Source: Candidatus Heimdallarchaeota archaeon (GTDB lineage Archaea; Asgardarchaeota; Heimdallarchaeia; Heimdallarchaeales; Kariarchaeaceae). From it: a stretch of DNA of 7,033 bases. Made by a program: the position numbers and the translations under genes. Each line of letters starts with the position of its first letter. The stretch's first letter is position 1. Below are positions 1-4,940 of the stretch, piece by piece. The notes beneath the pieces are model-generated. The model had not been told where the DNA came from and ran no database searches. It saw only the letters and a list, made by a program, of their open reading frames with translations. The stretch covers positions 1-7,033 of the forward strand of contig DAOUUM010000154.1 of the NCBI GenBank assembly GCA_030668165.1. Reading direction: 5' to 3'.

Positions 1-297
1 GAGGCCAATACTTATCTGTCTCGTTCAGTTGTCATTCAAGAGGAAAGAGAACAGAAAGTTATAGATCATGGACCATATGCTTTGATGCGTCATCCTATGT
101 ATACAGGCGTGATTGTGATGGCCTTGGGCTTTGTAATGATCTTGGGTAGTGGGATCGCTCTTATTCCTGCTCTCATATCATTTATTTTCTTGTATTTGAG
201 AGCCATATCCGAGGAGAACCTGCTCGAACAAGAACTAGACGGCTACAATGATTATAAAGCAATGGTAAAAAAGAGATTGATACCTTTTTTGATATAA
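1..297 (+). CDS. Isoprenylcysteine carboxyl methyltransferase / PEMT-family membrane methyltransferase, C-terminal part
   Basis: The frame is open from the first base, so the 5' end lies outside the window; 98 codons remain. The visible part matches the C-terminal half of the ICMT/PEMT fold: a GPY-x-LMRHPMYTG motif (visible residues 24-36), which in this family helps bind S-adenosylmethionine, then two hydrophobic segments (about 37-48 and 52-66), then the EE pair (71-72) with NLL and a GYNDY stretch (81-85), ending in a basic KKRLIPF tail. Family members are integral membrane enzymes that methylate prenylcysteines, lipids or other small acceptors. The substrate cannot be told from this fragment. 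An internal TTG/ATG at 82-87 cuts into the RHP motif and is not a credible start. The stop is TAA at 295-297. A T6 run lies at 285-290 and another at 384-389; either could serve as a weak archaeal terminator. Confidence 0.85.
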   Translation, partial: EANTYLSRSVVIQEEREQKVIDHGPYALMRHPMYTGVIVMALGFVMILGSGIALIPALISFIFLYLRAISEENLLEQELDGYNDYKAMVKKRLIPFLI

Positions 298-327
298 ATC
301 AGGTTACTTCACCAAAGTCTTGAAATG

Positions 328-334
328 TATAAAT
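328..334 (+). promoter_or_regulatory. TATA box for the 392-1297 gene
   Basis: The sequence TATAAAT sits in the 94-bp gap after the methyltransferase gene. With the usual archaeal spacing of about 26 bp, transcription would start near 355-358, leaving a leader of roughly 35 nt before the ATG at 392. A second AT-rich element at 381-390 (ATATTTTTTA) could be a T-tract terminator for the upstream gene, or an alternative TATA element serving the in-frame GTG at 425. This is read by eye from motif and spacing only. Confidence 0.4.
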
Positions 335-345
335 GATAACAATAT

Positions 346-360
346 TATGTTTTAAACATA
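346..360 (+). promoter_or_regulatory. Perfect 15-bp palindrome, possible operator
   Basis: TATGTTT and AAACATA are perfect 7-bp inverted arms around a single central T. The palindrome begins 12 bp after the TATA box at 328-334 and covers the predicted transcription start, where an archaeal repressor would block RNA polymerase. No local regulator gene is visible to bind it, and AT-rich DNA produces such palindromes by chance more often than balanced DNA. Confidence 0.35.
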
Positions 361-391
361 CCAAGGCTTATCTTGAACCTATATTTTTTAA

Positions 392-1297
392 ATGCTAGTC
401 GTATTAACTTGTAATTGTAAGAACGTGAGTCAACAAGTCGTAACCTATGTCTGTGATGCCTGTAAACAGGTGCGCAGATTAGCATTCACTCCTGAAATTT
501 ATTCACAGTATGTAGCTGATGATTTAACCGGATTAGCTCTTTTTTCTGATATTCATGATTGTGCTGATGGCTTGAAAGAGGTTAACAATTTATATATAGA
601 TCATGATTTCAATGTGAGATCATTTGCCCTTCTGAAACTACCAGAGTACAGAAAAAAGCAAGTTGGAATGATACCAATTCCCTCTGCTGCAGCTGTGGAT
701 GATCTTAAAGATATCATTCTTACACAAATTAATAAGAAGAATGATCTGAATATTGAGATTCATGAATTAGCCCTCGATGTGAAAATTATTGTGGGTGAAG
801 CAGCCGAGGTACCAATATCCACACTCGAATCAGATATGGGTATGGTACAATTGAATTTCTACCCCAGCACAACCATCTATACTCCAGAAATCGAGATTTG
901 GTTTAACCAATTTGTCAATATTATCGAGATTTTGCCCCCAACAAAGATCTCATTCCTGATTGAGGTTATCCAGTACATACTGGATAATATGGATCATAAT
1001 CCCACTGAATTCGATTTAAAACTAGTTAAGACTATTCTTGCTTCTCATGAGGTTTTTTTCACCCTTTCAAAGATAGAGAGATTGACCAGTTTTGTATCCA
1101 ATAATCCATATGATCTTTCTTCCAAGGATTTAGGGATTATGCAAAATATGATAGATACAATTGATGAGAAACCAATGATCCCATTAAAAGACTTCGTCAT
1201 TCTTTACGATATAGACTTTGTACACACAATTTATTTATTCTTAATTCTAGAGGTGCAAAAAATAGTAATAATTGATCGACCTGGAATTGTAGGTTAA
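392..1297 (+). CDS. Unrecognised protein with N-terminal CxxC...HxC zinc-binding pattern
   Basis: I do not recognise this 301-residue protein. The N-terminus carries C7-x-C9, then C21-D-A-C24 in a beta-hairpin-like context (YVCDACKQVRRL), and H55-D-C57 about 30 residues later; C21, C24, H55 and C57 form a plausible single zinc site of zinc-ribbon or treble-clef type. A hydrophilic strand pattern follows (LYIDHDFNVRSFALL, 67-81). Residues about 100-165 look alpha/beta, and about 170-300 look mostly helical. The tail, LILEVQKIVIIDRPGIVG, resembles the last helix and wing of a winged-helix domain, but this is only an impression. There is no signal peptide and no clear membrane segment. The ATG at 392 follows an AT-rich stretch without a Shine-Dalgarno site; an in-frame GTG at 425 (residue 12) would remove C7 and C9 but keep the four-ligand site. 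The stop overlaps the stop of the convergent gene by four bases. A nucleic-acid or regulatory role is a guess. Confidence 0.8.
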   Translation: MLVVLTCNCKNVSQQVVTYVCDACKQVRRLAFTPEIYSQYVADDLTGLALFSDIHDCADGLKEVNNLYIDHDFNVRSFALLKLPEYRKKQVGMIPIPSAAAVDDLKDIILTQINKKNDLNIEIHELALDVKIIVGEAAEVPISTLESDMGMVQLNFYPSTTIYTPEIEIWFNQFVNIIEILPPTKISFLIEVIQYILDNMDHNPTEFDLKLVKTILASHEVFFTLSKIERLTSFVSNNPYDLSSKDLGIMQNMIDTIDEKPMIPLKDFVILYDIDFVHTIYLFLILEVQKIVIIDRPGIVG

Positions 1298-1488
1298 TCT
1301 TCAGTCATTGCTTCTTTGCTAATTGGGGTTATTCTCACAATTTTTACCCTGCTTCCTACCCAAGAATGGGGCAGATATACTCTTCCAGAGTTTCCCGATT
1401 GTTTAACCTCTTTTTCGATTATCTCAAAACCCTCCATGTGCACAGACATCAAGCCTTTCGTGGTATCCAAATCCGGTTTTTCTTCCAT
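1294..1488 (-). CDS. DUF2080-like small protein (putative transposon-associated family)
   Basis: A 64-residue protein. The core, about residues 22-54, has the pattern EIIEKEVKQSGNSGRVYLP then HSWVGSRVKIVRI, which matches my memory of the small archaeal DUF2080 family, often labelled transposon-encoded because some members neighbour transposases. The GNSGRVYLP segment also resembles the AbrB/MazE swapped-hairpin DNA-binding pattern, in which GNS-x-x-V-x-(I/L)-P forms the first strand pair; DNA binding is therefore a reasonable inference but unproven. The ATG at 1488 gives a 20-residue charged lead-in; M18 is an alternative start nearer the core. No transposase, terminal repeat or toxin partner is visible nearby. 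It is convergent with the zinc-motif gene, sharing the palindromic bases TTAA as both stops, and divergent from moaC. Confidence 0.7.
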   Translation of the reverse strand: MEEKPDLDTTKGLMSVHMEGFEIIEKEVKQSGNSGRVYLPHSWVGSRVKIVRITPISKEAMTED

Positions 1489-1776
1489 GGATTGATGTAT
1501 CGCGTGTGAATGTAAGTATTGTTATTTTCAAATGAAGAAAATTCAATTTGGGACACATCTCCTTTTCAATAATTTTGATACAGTAACAAATCCTAGAAAT
1601 CCCAATGTATCCTTACTTAATATTGATTGCATAGAATAAATAATCGAACTCTATTAACTCAAATTCTTGAATAATTGGATATAATAATTACTCATGAAGA
1701 AATAATTTCCTATTAAATTCACAAAATATCCGAGTCAATAATAAAGATAAAAATTGAATAGAATTCACGATCATCT
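1489..1776. other. AT-rich intergenic region between DUF2080-like gene and moaC
   Basis: This is the longest gene-free stretch in the window (288 bp). It should hold the promoters of two divergent genes: moaC on the right (see the element at 1745-1754) and the small gene on the left, where the only minus-strand TATA-like candidate I see is weak (GAAAATAAC, about 1519-1528). A 35-codon open frame at 1532-1639 has no start context and no recognisable protein character. ATTCAATTT at 1541-1549 and AAATTGAAT at 1751-1759 are inverted copies 200 bp apart, probably chance. I see no structured RNA, riboswitch or tRNA. A molybdenum-cofactor (Moco) riboswitch-like fold upstream of moaC was considered but the AT-rich sequence lacks the GC-rich stems expected. 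Confidence 0.6.
1745..1754 (+). promoter_or_regulatory. TATA-like element for moaC operon
   Basis: AGATAAAAAT is centred about 26-27 bp before the ATG at 1777, the usual distance from an archaeal TATA box to the transcription start. If used, the moaC transcript would be leaderless or nearly so, which agrees with the absence of any Shine-Dalgarno site in the GATCATCT just before the ATG. A short inverted repeat (TGAAT/ATTCA, 1755-1767) follows it, too short to be called an operator. Confidence 0.4.
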
Positions 1777-2232
1777 ATGGAAGAAGAGAATGTGCGTGGA
1801 ATGATCGACATCTCATCTAAGGAAATAATTAAACGAACAGCAACAGTCAGCGGTGAGATTATACTTAATCCTACCTCTATCGCGGCCATCCGGGATCATA
1901 CCAATCCGAAAGGAGATGTGCTGGAAAATGCCAAACTGGCAGCTGTTCATGCGGTTAAGAAGACTCCAGACCTAGTATTTTTGGCTCATCCCATAAGGAT
2001 CACCTCAGTTAAGGTTGATTTTGAAATATTTGATGACAGGATAAAATGTCTAGTCGAGGTAACTGCACTTGAGAAAACAGGTGTGGAAATTGAGGCTGTT
2101 GCGGGTGTTATGAATGCTCTCCTGGCAATATTTGACCTAAGTAAACGATTCGAAAAAGATGAGTTTGGCCAATATTTAACCACAAAGATTGTTAATATTG
2201 CAGTGGTAGAAAAAGTTAAGGAGTTGAACTAA
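1777..2232 (+). CDS. moaC: Cyclic pyranopterin monophosphate synthase MoaC
   Basis: MoaC converts the 3',8-cyclo-GTP made by MoaA into cyclic pyranopterin monophosphate, the first stable intermediate of molybdopterin synthesis; it acts in the cytosol as a hexamer. The 151-residue length suits archaeal members. Family motifs are all present: MIDIS near the N-terminus (9-13), HTNPKGDV (41-48) with the catalytic lysine K45, AHP (70-72) with H71, EKTGVEIEA (99-107) with both glutamates E104 and E106, and IFDLSKRFEKD (118-128) with D120 and K123. By alignment in my head these correspond to the active-site Lys, His, Glu/Glu, Asp and Lys of the E. coli enzyme. The ATG at 1777 is supported by a TATA-like element 26 bp upstream; M9 is a less likely start. 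It is the first gene of moaC-moaB-moaE. Confidence 0.96.
   Translation: MEEENVRGMIDISSKEIIKRTATVSGEIILNPTSIAAIRDHTNPKGDVLENAKLAAVHAVKKTPDLVFLAHPIRITSVKVDFEIFDDRIKCLVEVTALEKTGVEIEAVAGVMNALLAIFDLSKRFEKDEFGQYLTTKIVNIAVVEKVKELN
2218..2223 (+). promoter_or_regulatory. Shine-Dalgarno-like AAGGAG at the end of moaC
   Basis: AAGGAG lies inside the last codons of moaC (Lys-Glu). It is a strong match to the ribosome binding consensus, but the nearest canonical starts are too far: ATG 2250 is 26 nt after it and GTG 2285 is 61 nt after it. Exactly 10 nt after it, directly behind the moaC stop, stands an ATT codon (2234-2236) in the moaB frame. It may therefore be the moaB ribosome binding site with a rare start codon, or simply two codons of moaC. 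Confidence 0.35.
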
Positions 2233-2284
2233 TATTTCCTGGGCACCTCATGACGATTCACCAATAGATGATATTACTGCGTCC

Positions 2285-2758
2285 GTGGTTATAGTTTCTG
2301 ATTCCCTCTTTTCTGGGTCAAGTAATTTTGACAAGGATATTTCAGGCCACAAGGCAGTAAGTCTACTTTCAGAGGCTGGAATCCACGCAATCAATATGGA
2401 CTATTTTCCAGATGATTTCACAGCACTCAAAGCAAAGGTTGATGATGCTATTTTTCACAAAACCGATTTACTTCTATTTATCGGTGGAACTGGACTAGAT
2501 CCACGTGATGTGACAATTGAGGCGGTAACCTCATCCTTTTCCAAGGAGATTCCAGGATATGGTGAGGAATTCAGAAGACGAAGCTTTAAAACAATTAATG
2601 AAAGAGGATTGCTCAGTCGAGCTGTTGCTGGTGTGGTGAACAATACCTTGGTGGTCTGTCTTCCTGGTTCTCCCAATGCAGTAGAGACTGGAATCGCGTT
2701 ATTACTCCCAATGCTTGGTCATGCTCTAAAACTGATTCGGAGAGAACATAAGATATGA
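2285..2758 (+). CDS. moaB: MoaB/MogA-type molybdopterin adenylyltransferase
   Basis: MoaB/MogA proteins bind molybdopterin and activate it with ATP as an adenylated intermediate before metal insertion; in archaea this MoaB form also serves tungsten cofactor synthesis. Numbered from the GTG, the motifs are VIVSDSLFSG (2-11), FPDDF (41-45), IGGTGLDPRDVT (66-77), the IPGYGEEFR stretch (89-97), LLSRAVAGVVNNT (109-121) and LPGSPNAVE (126-134). D43 and D75 correspond to the two aspartates tied to catalysis in MogA. The GTG at 2285 is the only canonical start in this frame, but it falls inside the first beta strand. The frame is open back to 2228 and reads a plausible N-terminal extension (HDDSPIDDITAS), so the true start is probably further upstream. 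The gene ends in an ATGA overlap with moaE, so translational coupling is likely. Confidence 0.93.
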   Translation: MVIVSDSLFSGSSNFDKDISGHKAVSLLSEAGIHAINMDYFPDDFTALKAKVDDAIFHKTDLLLFIGGTGLDPRDVTIEAVTSSFSKEIPGYGEEFRRRSFKTINERGLLSRAVAGVVNNTLVVCLPGSPNAVETGIALLLPMLGHALKLIRREHKI

Positions 2759-3195
2759 GCAACAAATTTGTCGGGGGGGTAATGGAAAAAAATTCCGTTT
2801 CCTTGCAAGATTTGATTGAAGAACTTGAGGGAGATCAAAAAATTGGTGCATTTACATCTTTTATCGGTGTTCTAAGAGAGAGCTCGGATAAGACCAACAA
2901 GAAAGTGGTCCAAATGGATGTTGAGGCATGGCCTGAGAGGGCATCAGATACCATGAATAAGATCGCTGAGGAGATTGGAATGAAATATCAGCTCATAGGT
3001 ATGCGTTTGATCCACTTCGAATGCATAATTGGTCTGGGCGAGCCTATAGTTCTTGTGGCCATAAGCTCAGAGCATAGAAAAGAGGCATTTGCCGCACTTG
3101 AAGATGTAATACTGAGGTATAAGCAAGAATCCCCTGTTTGGAAAAAAGAGATTTATGATGATGGATCTTCCAATTGGATCACAACAGCCAAATAA
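2755..3195 (+). CDS. moaE: Molybdopterin synthase catalytic subunit MoaE
   Basis: MoaE is the large subunit of molybdopterin synthase; with the thiocarboxylated MoaD it converts cyclic pyranopterin monophosphate to molybdopterin. At 146 residues it is of typical length. Visible motifs are GAFTSFIGVLRESS (31-44), with the conserved arginine R41, IHFECIIGLGE (86-96), AISSEHRKEAF (102-112), and RYKQESPVWKKE (121-132), where K123 and K130 match the two catalytic lysines of the family. No moaD is visible in the window, so its partner must be encoded elsewhere. The ATG at 2755 overlaps the moaB stop as ATGA and would be coupled to it. A second in-frame ATG at 2782 (residue 10) sits just behind a run of seven Gs (2773-2779); it is closer to the usual family N-terminus and cannot be excluded. 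The stop abuts the stop of the convergent reductase gene. Confidence 0.95.
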   Translation: MSNKFVGGVMEKNSVSLQDLIEELEGDQKIGAFTSFIGVLRESSDKTNKKVVQMDVEAWPERASDTMNKIAEEIGMKYQLIGMRLIHFECIIGLGEPIVLVAISSEHRKEAFAALEDVILRYKQESPVWKKEIYDDGSSNWITTAK

Positions 3196-4434
3196 TTATA
3201 AATAAGTTTGAAATATACTTTTGATCAATCTACCAGAAGTTTTGAAATAAAAAGGATACAATTTTGCAGTGAACATGAATTTTTTGACAATAGCTGCCTG
3301 ATTATCAACATCTCCATATTTTTCCATATCTGCTAGAATATTTTTCTTGTCTAATCTGTTGAAAAGATCATCCACATCAGGATCACTAAGTTTATTCATA
3401 TAATTTCTAACCAATCCCATCATTCTCAAATTACTGAATATTTCATTTTTCCACATTTTTTGATATCTTTTGAGGAATTTTTCTGAAGTATCATTTCCTT
3501 TTACAGCCTCTGCAGCCACTTTTCCAGCTATCTGGGCAGCAATTCCACCAAGAATAACTCCTCCGCCTGTGGTGGGTTTTGTCTGACCAGCAACGTCCCC
3601 GGTAAGTAATATTTTGTCAGAGTAAGTCTTCTTAATGGGCCCCATAAATGGGATCCTACCAGCAGTTTTTCTAACAATTTCGGCTCCCTCGACTCTATCC
3701 CTCAGAACAGGGTGATTTTTGAACATTTTCTCCAGAACCTTGGACGCACCAAGTAGACTGGTTCCCAATCCTACTTTTGCGGTATTCTCATCCATGGGAA
3801 TTACCCAGGCAAAAAAGTCCCTGGCATACTCACGATTTTGATAAACCTCCACTAATTCTGGATCCATATCATTCAGATCTTTCATATAGAATTGAGCTGC
3901 ATTTACAATCTGTTTCTTTTCAGGGGTCTTGAGTCCCAATTGAGTTGCAATTGTTCCCCGGATTCCTTCTGCAGAGATGATCATTTTGCTTGAAAGTGTG
4001 ATTTTTTCCCCTTCTTGGGATTGGATAGTGAGATCAATTCCAGTTTGGTTTCTACTAGCCAGTATTGCTTTGTAAGGTTGGTACAATTTAGTACCAGACT
4101 TCACTGCACGATCCATTAAAAACCTATCAAAGGCAGCTCTATCACTTACTATAGCATGTTTATGAGCTTTTCTGACAGTCATCACTTTGCCATTGGGCGC
4201 GATAATTCGTGAGCCATAGATATCTGCATTGAATATTAGTTCTTTGGGAGGCATACTATCAATTAATTCCAGGCCAGTATAACTAAATAGACCAGAACAA
4301 TGCTCAGGTAGCCCAATTGACTTATGTTCCTCAATCACCGCAACATTGACTCCTTGCTTAACTGCAGAGTATGCCGCCTGTGAACCATTGGCTGAACCCC
4401 CAATGATAATAATATCATGATCATACTCACTCAT
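3196..4434 (-). CDS. Geranylgeranyl reductase family FAD-dependent oxidoreductase
   Basis: These flavoproteins reduce the double bonds of geranylgeranyl chains, in archaea those of digeranylgeranylglycerophospholipids, giving saturated membrane lipids. The 412 residues carry an N-terminal Rossmann strand-loop-helix (DIIIIGGSANGSQAA, 7-21), a second strand ending in E35-E36, the substrate-site LPEHCSGLFS (42-51) with the conserved cysteine C46, SDRAAFDRFL (97-106), a variant of the usual ADG segment (SAEG, 154-157), the FFAWVIP motif (207-213) equivalent to the family's YxWxFP, and the second FAD motif TGDVAGQTKPTTGGG (278-292). The tail, about 315-412, is charged and helical. The dinucleotide loop is GxSxxG instead of GxGxxG. 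It is a single-gene unit, divergent from pth2, with a TATA-like element about 30 bp upstream of the ATG. It could be the lipid reductase itself or a paralogue; the sequence alone does not say. Confidence 0.88.
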   Translation of the reverse strand: MSEYDHDIIIIGGSANGSQAAYSAVKQGVNVAVIEEHKSIGLPEHCSGLFSYTGLELIDSMPPKELIFNADIYGSRIIAPNGKVMTVRKAHKHAIVSDRAAFDRFLMDRAVKSGTKLYQPYKAILASRNQTGIDLTIQSQEGEKITLSSKMIISAEGIRGTIATQLGLKTPEKKQIVNAAQFYMKDLNDMDPELVEVYQNREYARDFFAWVIPMDENTAKVGLGTSLLGASKVLEKMFKNHPVLRDRVEGAEIVRKTAGRIPFMGPIKKTYSDKILLTGDVAGQTKPTTGGGVILGGIAAQIAGKVAAEAVKGNDTSEKFLKRYQKMWKNEIFSNLRMMGLVRNYMNKLSDPDVDDLFNRLDKKNILADMEKYGDVDNQAAIVKKFMFTAKLYPFYFKTSGRLIKSIFQTYL

Positions 4435-4458
4435 TAATATAACTTAATTCTCAACAAT

Positions 4459-4470
4459 TAAAATATATCC
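4459..4470 (-). promoter_or_regulatory. TATA-like element for the geranylgeranyl reductase gene
   Basis: On the minus strand this reads GGATATATTTTA. Its centre is about 30 bp from the ATG at 4434, so transcription would begin near 4438 and the leader would be only a few bases. No Shine-Dalgarno site precedes the ATG, which fits near-leaderless translation. Confidence 0.45.
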
Positions 4471-4487
4471 GATAGTGGATTGGCATC

Positions 4488-4512
4488 TTCAATCAAAATC
4501 TGATTGATTGAA
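4488..4512. repeat. Inverted repeat, 8-bp arms, between divergent promoters
   Basis: TTCAATCA (4488-4495) and TGATTGAA (4505-4512) are perfect inverted arms with a 9-nt spacer. An overlapping 7-bp pairing with a 5-nt spacer (TCAATCA/TGATTGA, 4489-4507) also exists because TGATTGATTGA repeats the core. It lies between the TATA element of the reductase and the TATA box of pth2, where a dimeric regulator could act on both. It is too AT-rich and too short to be a convincing terminator. Regulator unknown. Confidence 0.35.
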
Positions 4513-4521
4513 ATAAAACAA

Positions 4522-4530
4522 TTTATAAAA
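4522..4530 (+). promoter_or_regulatory. TATA box for pth2-truD
   Basis: TTTATAAAA is a near-ideal archaeal TATA box centred about 25 bp before the ATG at 4551. The upstream AAATAAAACAA could contribute a purine-rich BRE. With this spacing the transcript would begin at or next to the A of the start codon, making pth2 leaderless; there is no Shine-Dalgarno site before it. Confidence 0.6.
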
Positions 4531-4550
4531 CAGGGATATTAGAAAATATT

Positions 4551-4931
4551 ATGTTCTCCTCAAGAAAGAATGCTCCAGCAGAGTTAAAACAGGTTTTGGT
4601 AATTCGAGCCGATATAAAGATGGGTAAGGGAAAAATAGCTGCCCAAGCTTCGCATGCCTCAGTTTTAGCCACTCTAGATGCACAGAGACAGAATAAAATT
4701 TGGTATGATAATTGGTTCAAACAGGGAATGAAGAAGATTGCAGTTAAAGTGAACAGCGAGGAGGAATTAATGTCGATCTACAGGAAAGGCAAACAGGGCA
4801 AATTACCGAGTTCATTGATTAATGATGCGGGACATACCCAGCTTCCTCCAGGTACAGCAACAGCTGTTGCTATTGGACCAGCCCCTGAAAGGTTAATTGA
4901 TCCAATTACATCATCTCTCAAATTATTATAG
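4551..4931 (+). CDS. pth2: Peptidyl-tRNA hydrolase, archaeal/eukaryotic Pth2 type
   Basis: Pth2 cleaves the ester bond between peptide and tRNA in prematurely released peptidyl-tRNA, recycling tRNA in the cytosol. The 126-residue protein has the full Pth2 signature: KQVLVIRADIKMGKGKIAAQ (13-32) with the lysine-rich loop, the histidine H35 in ASHAS, KIAVKVNSEEEL (62-73), LPSSLINDAGHTQLPPGT (85-102), and AIGPAPERLID (107-117), with a C-terminal SSLKLL. The usual DAGRTQ reads DAGHTQ here (H95), a mild substitution. It has a short N-terminal extension of about 11 residues and no transmembrane anchor such as eukaryotic Pth2 has. The start is supported by the TATA box 25 bp upstream. It is followed after 9 nt by truD; the pair makes a tRNA-related operon. 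Confidence 0.96.
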   Translation: MFSSRKNAPAELKQVLVIRADIKMGKGKIAAQASHASVLATLDAQRQNKIWYDNWFKQGMKKIAVKVNSEEELMSIYRKGKQGKLPSSLINDAGHTQLPPGTATAVAIGPAPERLIDPITSSLKLL

Positions 4932-4934
4932 GTG
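4930..4934 (+). promoter_or_regulatory. Shine-Dalgarno site of truD
   Basis: AGGTG overlaps the pth2 stop codon (TAG, 4929-4931) and stands 6 nt before the ATG at 4941. It matches part of the GGAGGTG consensus and fixes the truD start. It shows that this organism uses Shine-Dalgarno sites for internal operon genes. Confidence 0.6.
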
Positions 4935-4940
4935 TGAATT

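Noticed and set aside
1532..1639. 35-codon open frame in the intergenic region upstream of moaC
   Set aside because: No ribosome site or well-placed TATA element, no recognisable motif, and AT-rich sequence easily gives such frames.
1541..1759. ATTCAATTT / AAATTGAAT inverted pair 200 bp apart, as possible ends of a small mobile element
   Set aside because: Nine AT-rich bases without extended similarity, no target duplication and no transposase; expected by chance.
1489..1776. Possible molybdenum-cofactor riboswitch before moaC
   Set aside because: No GC-rich stems are visible, the riboswitch is known mainly from bacteria, and the TATA spacing suggests no leader at all.
1986..2183. Open frame antisense to moaC (and similar antisense frames over moaB, pth2, truD and the KH gene)
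   Set aside because: The opposite-strand genes are clear family members; the antisense frames show no protein motifs and no start signals.
2244..2252. CACCTCATG: anti-Shine-Dalgarno-like sequence before ATG 2250, as a possible regulatory pairing with AAGGAG upstream
   Set aside because: CTC can pair with GAG, but the helix is only a few bases long and ATG 2250 opens a frame of just five codons; no support beyond coincidence.
4488..4512. Inverted repeat read as a hairpin terminator
   Set aside because: It lies upstream of both divergent genes, has AT-rich arms, and is not followed by a suitable T-tract.
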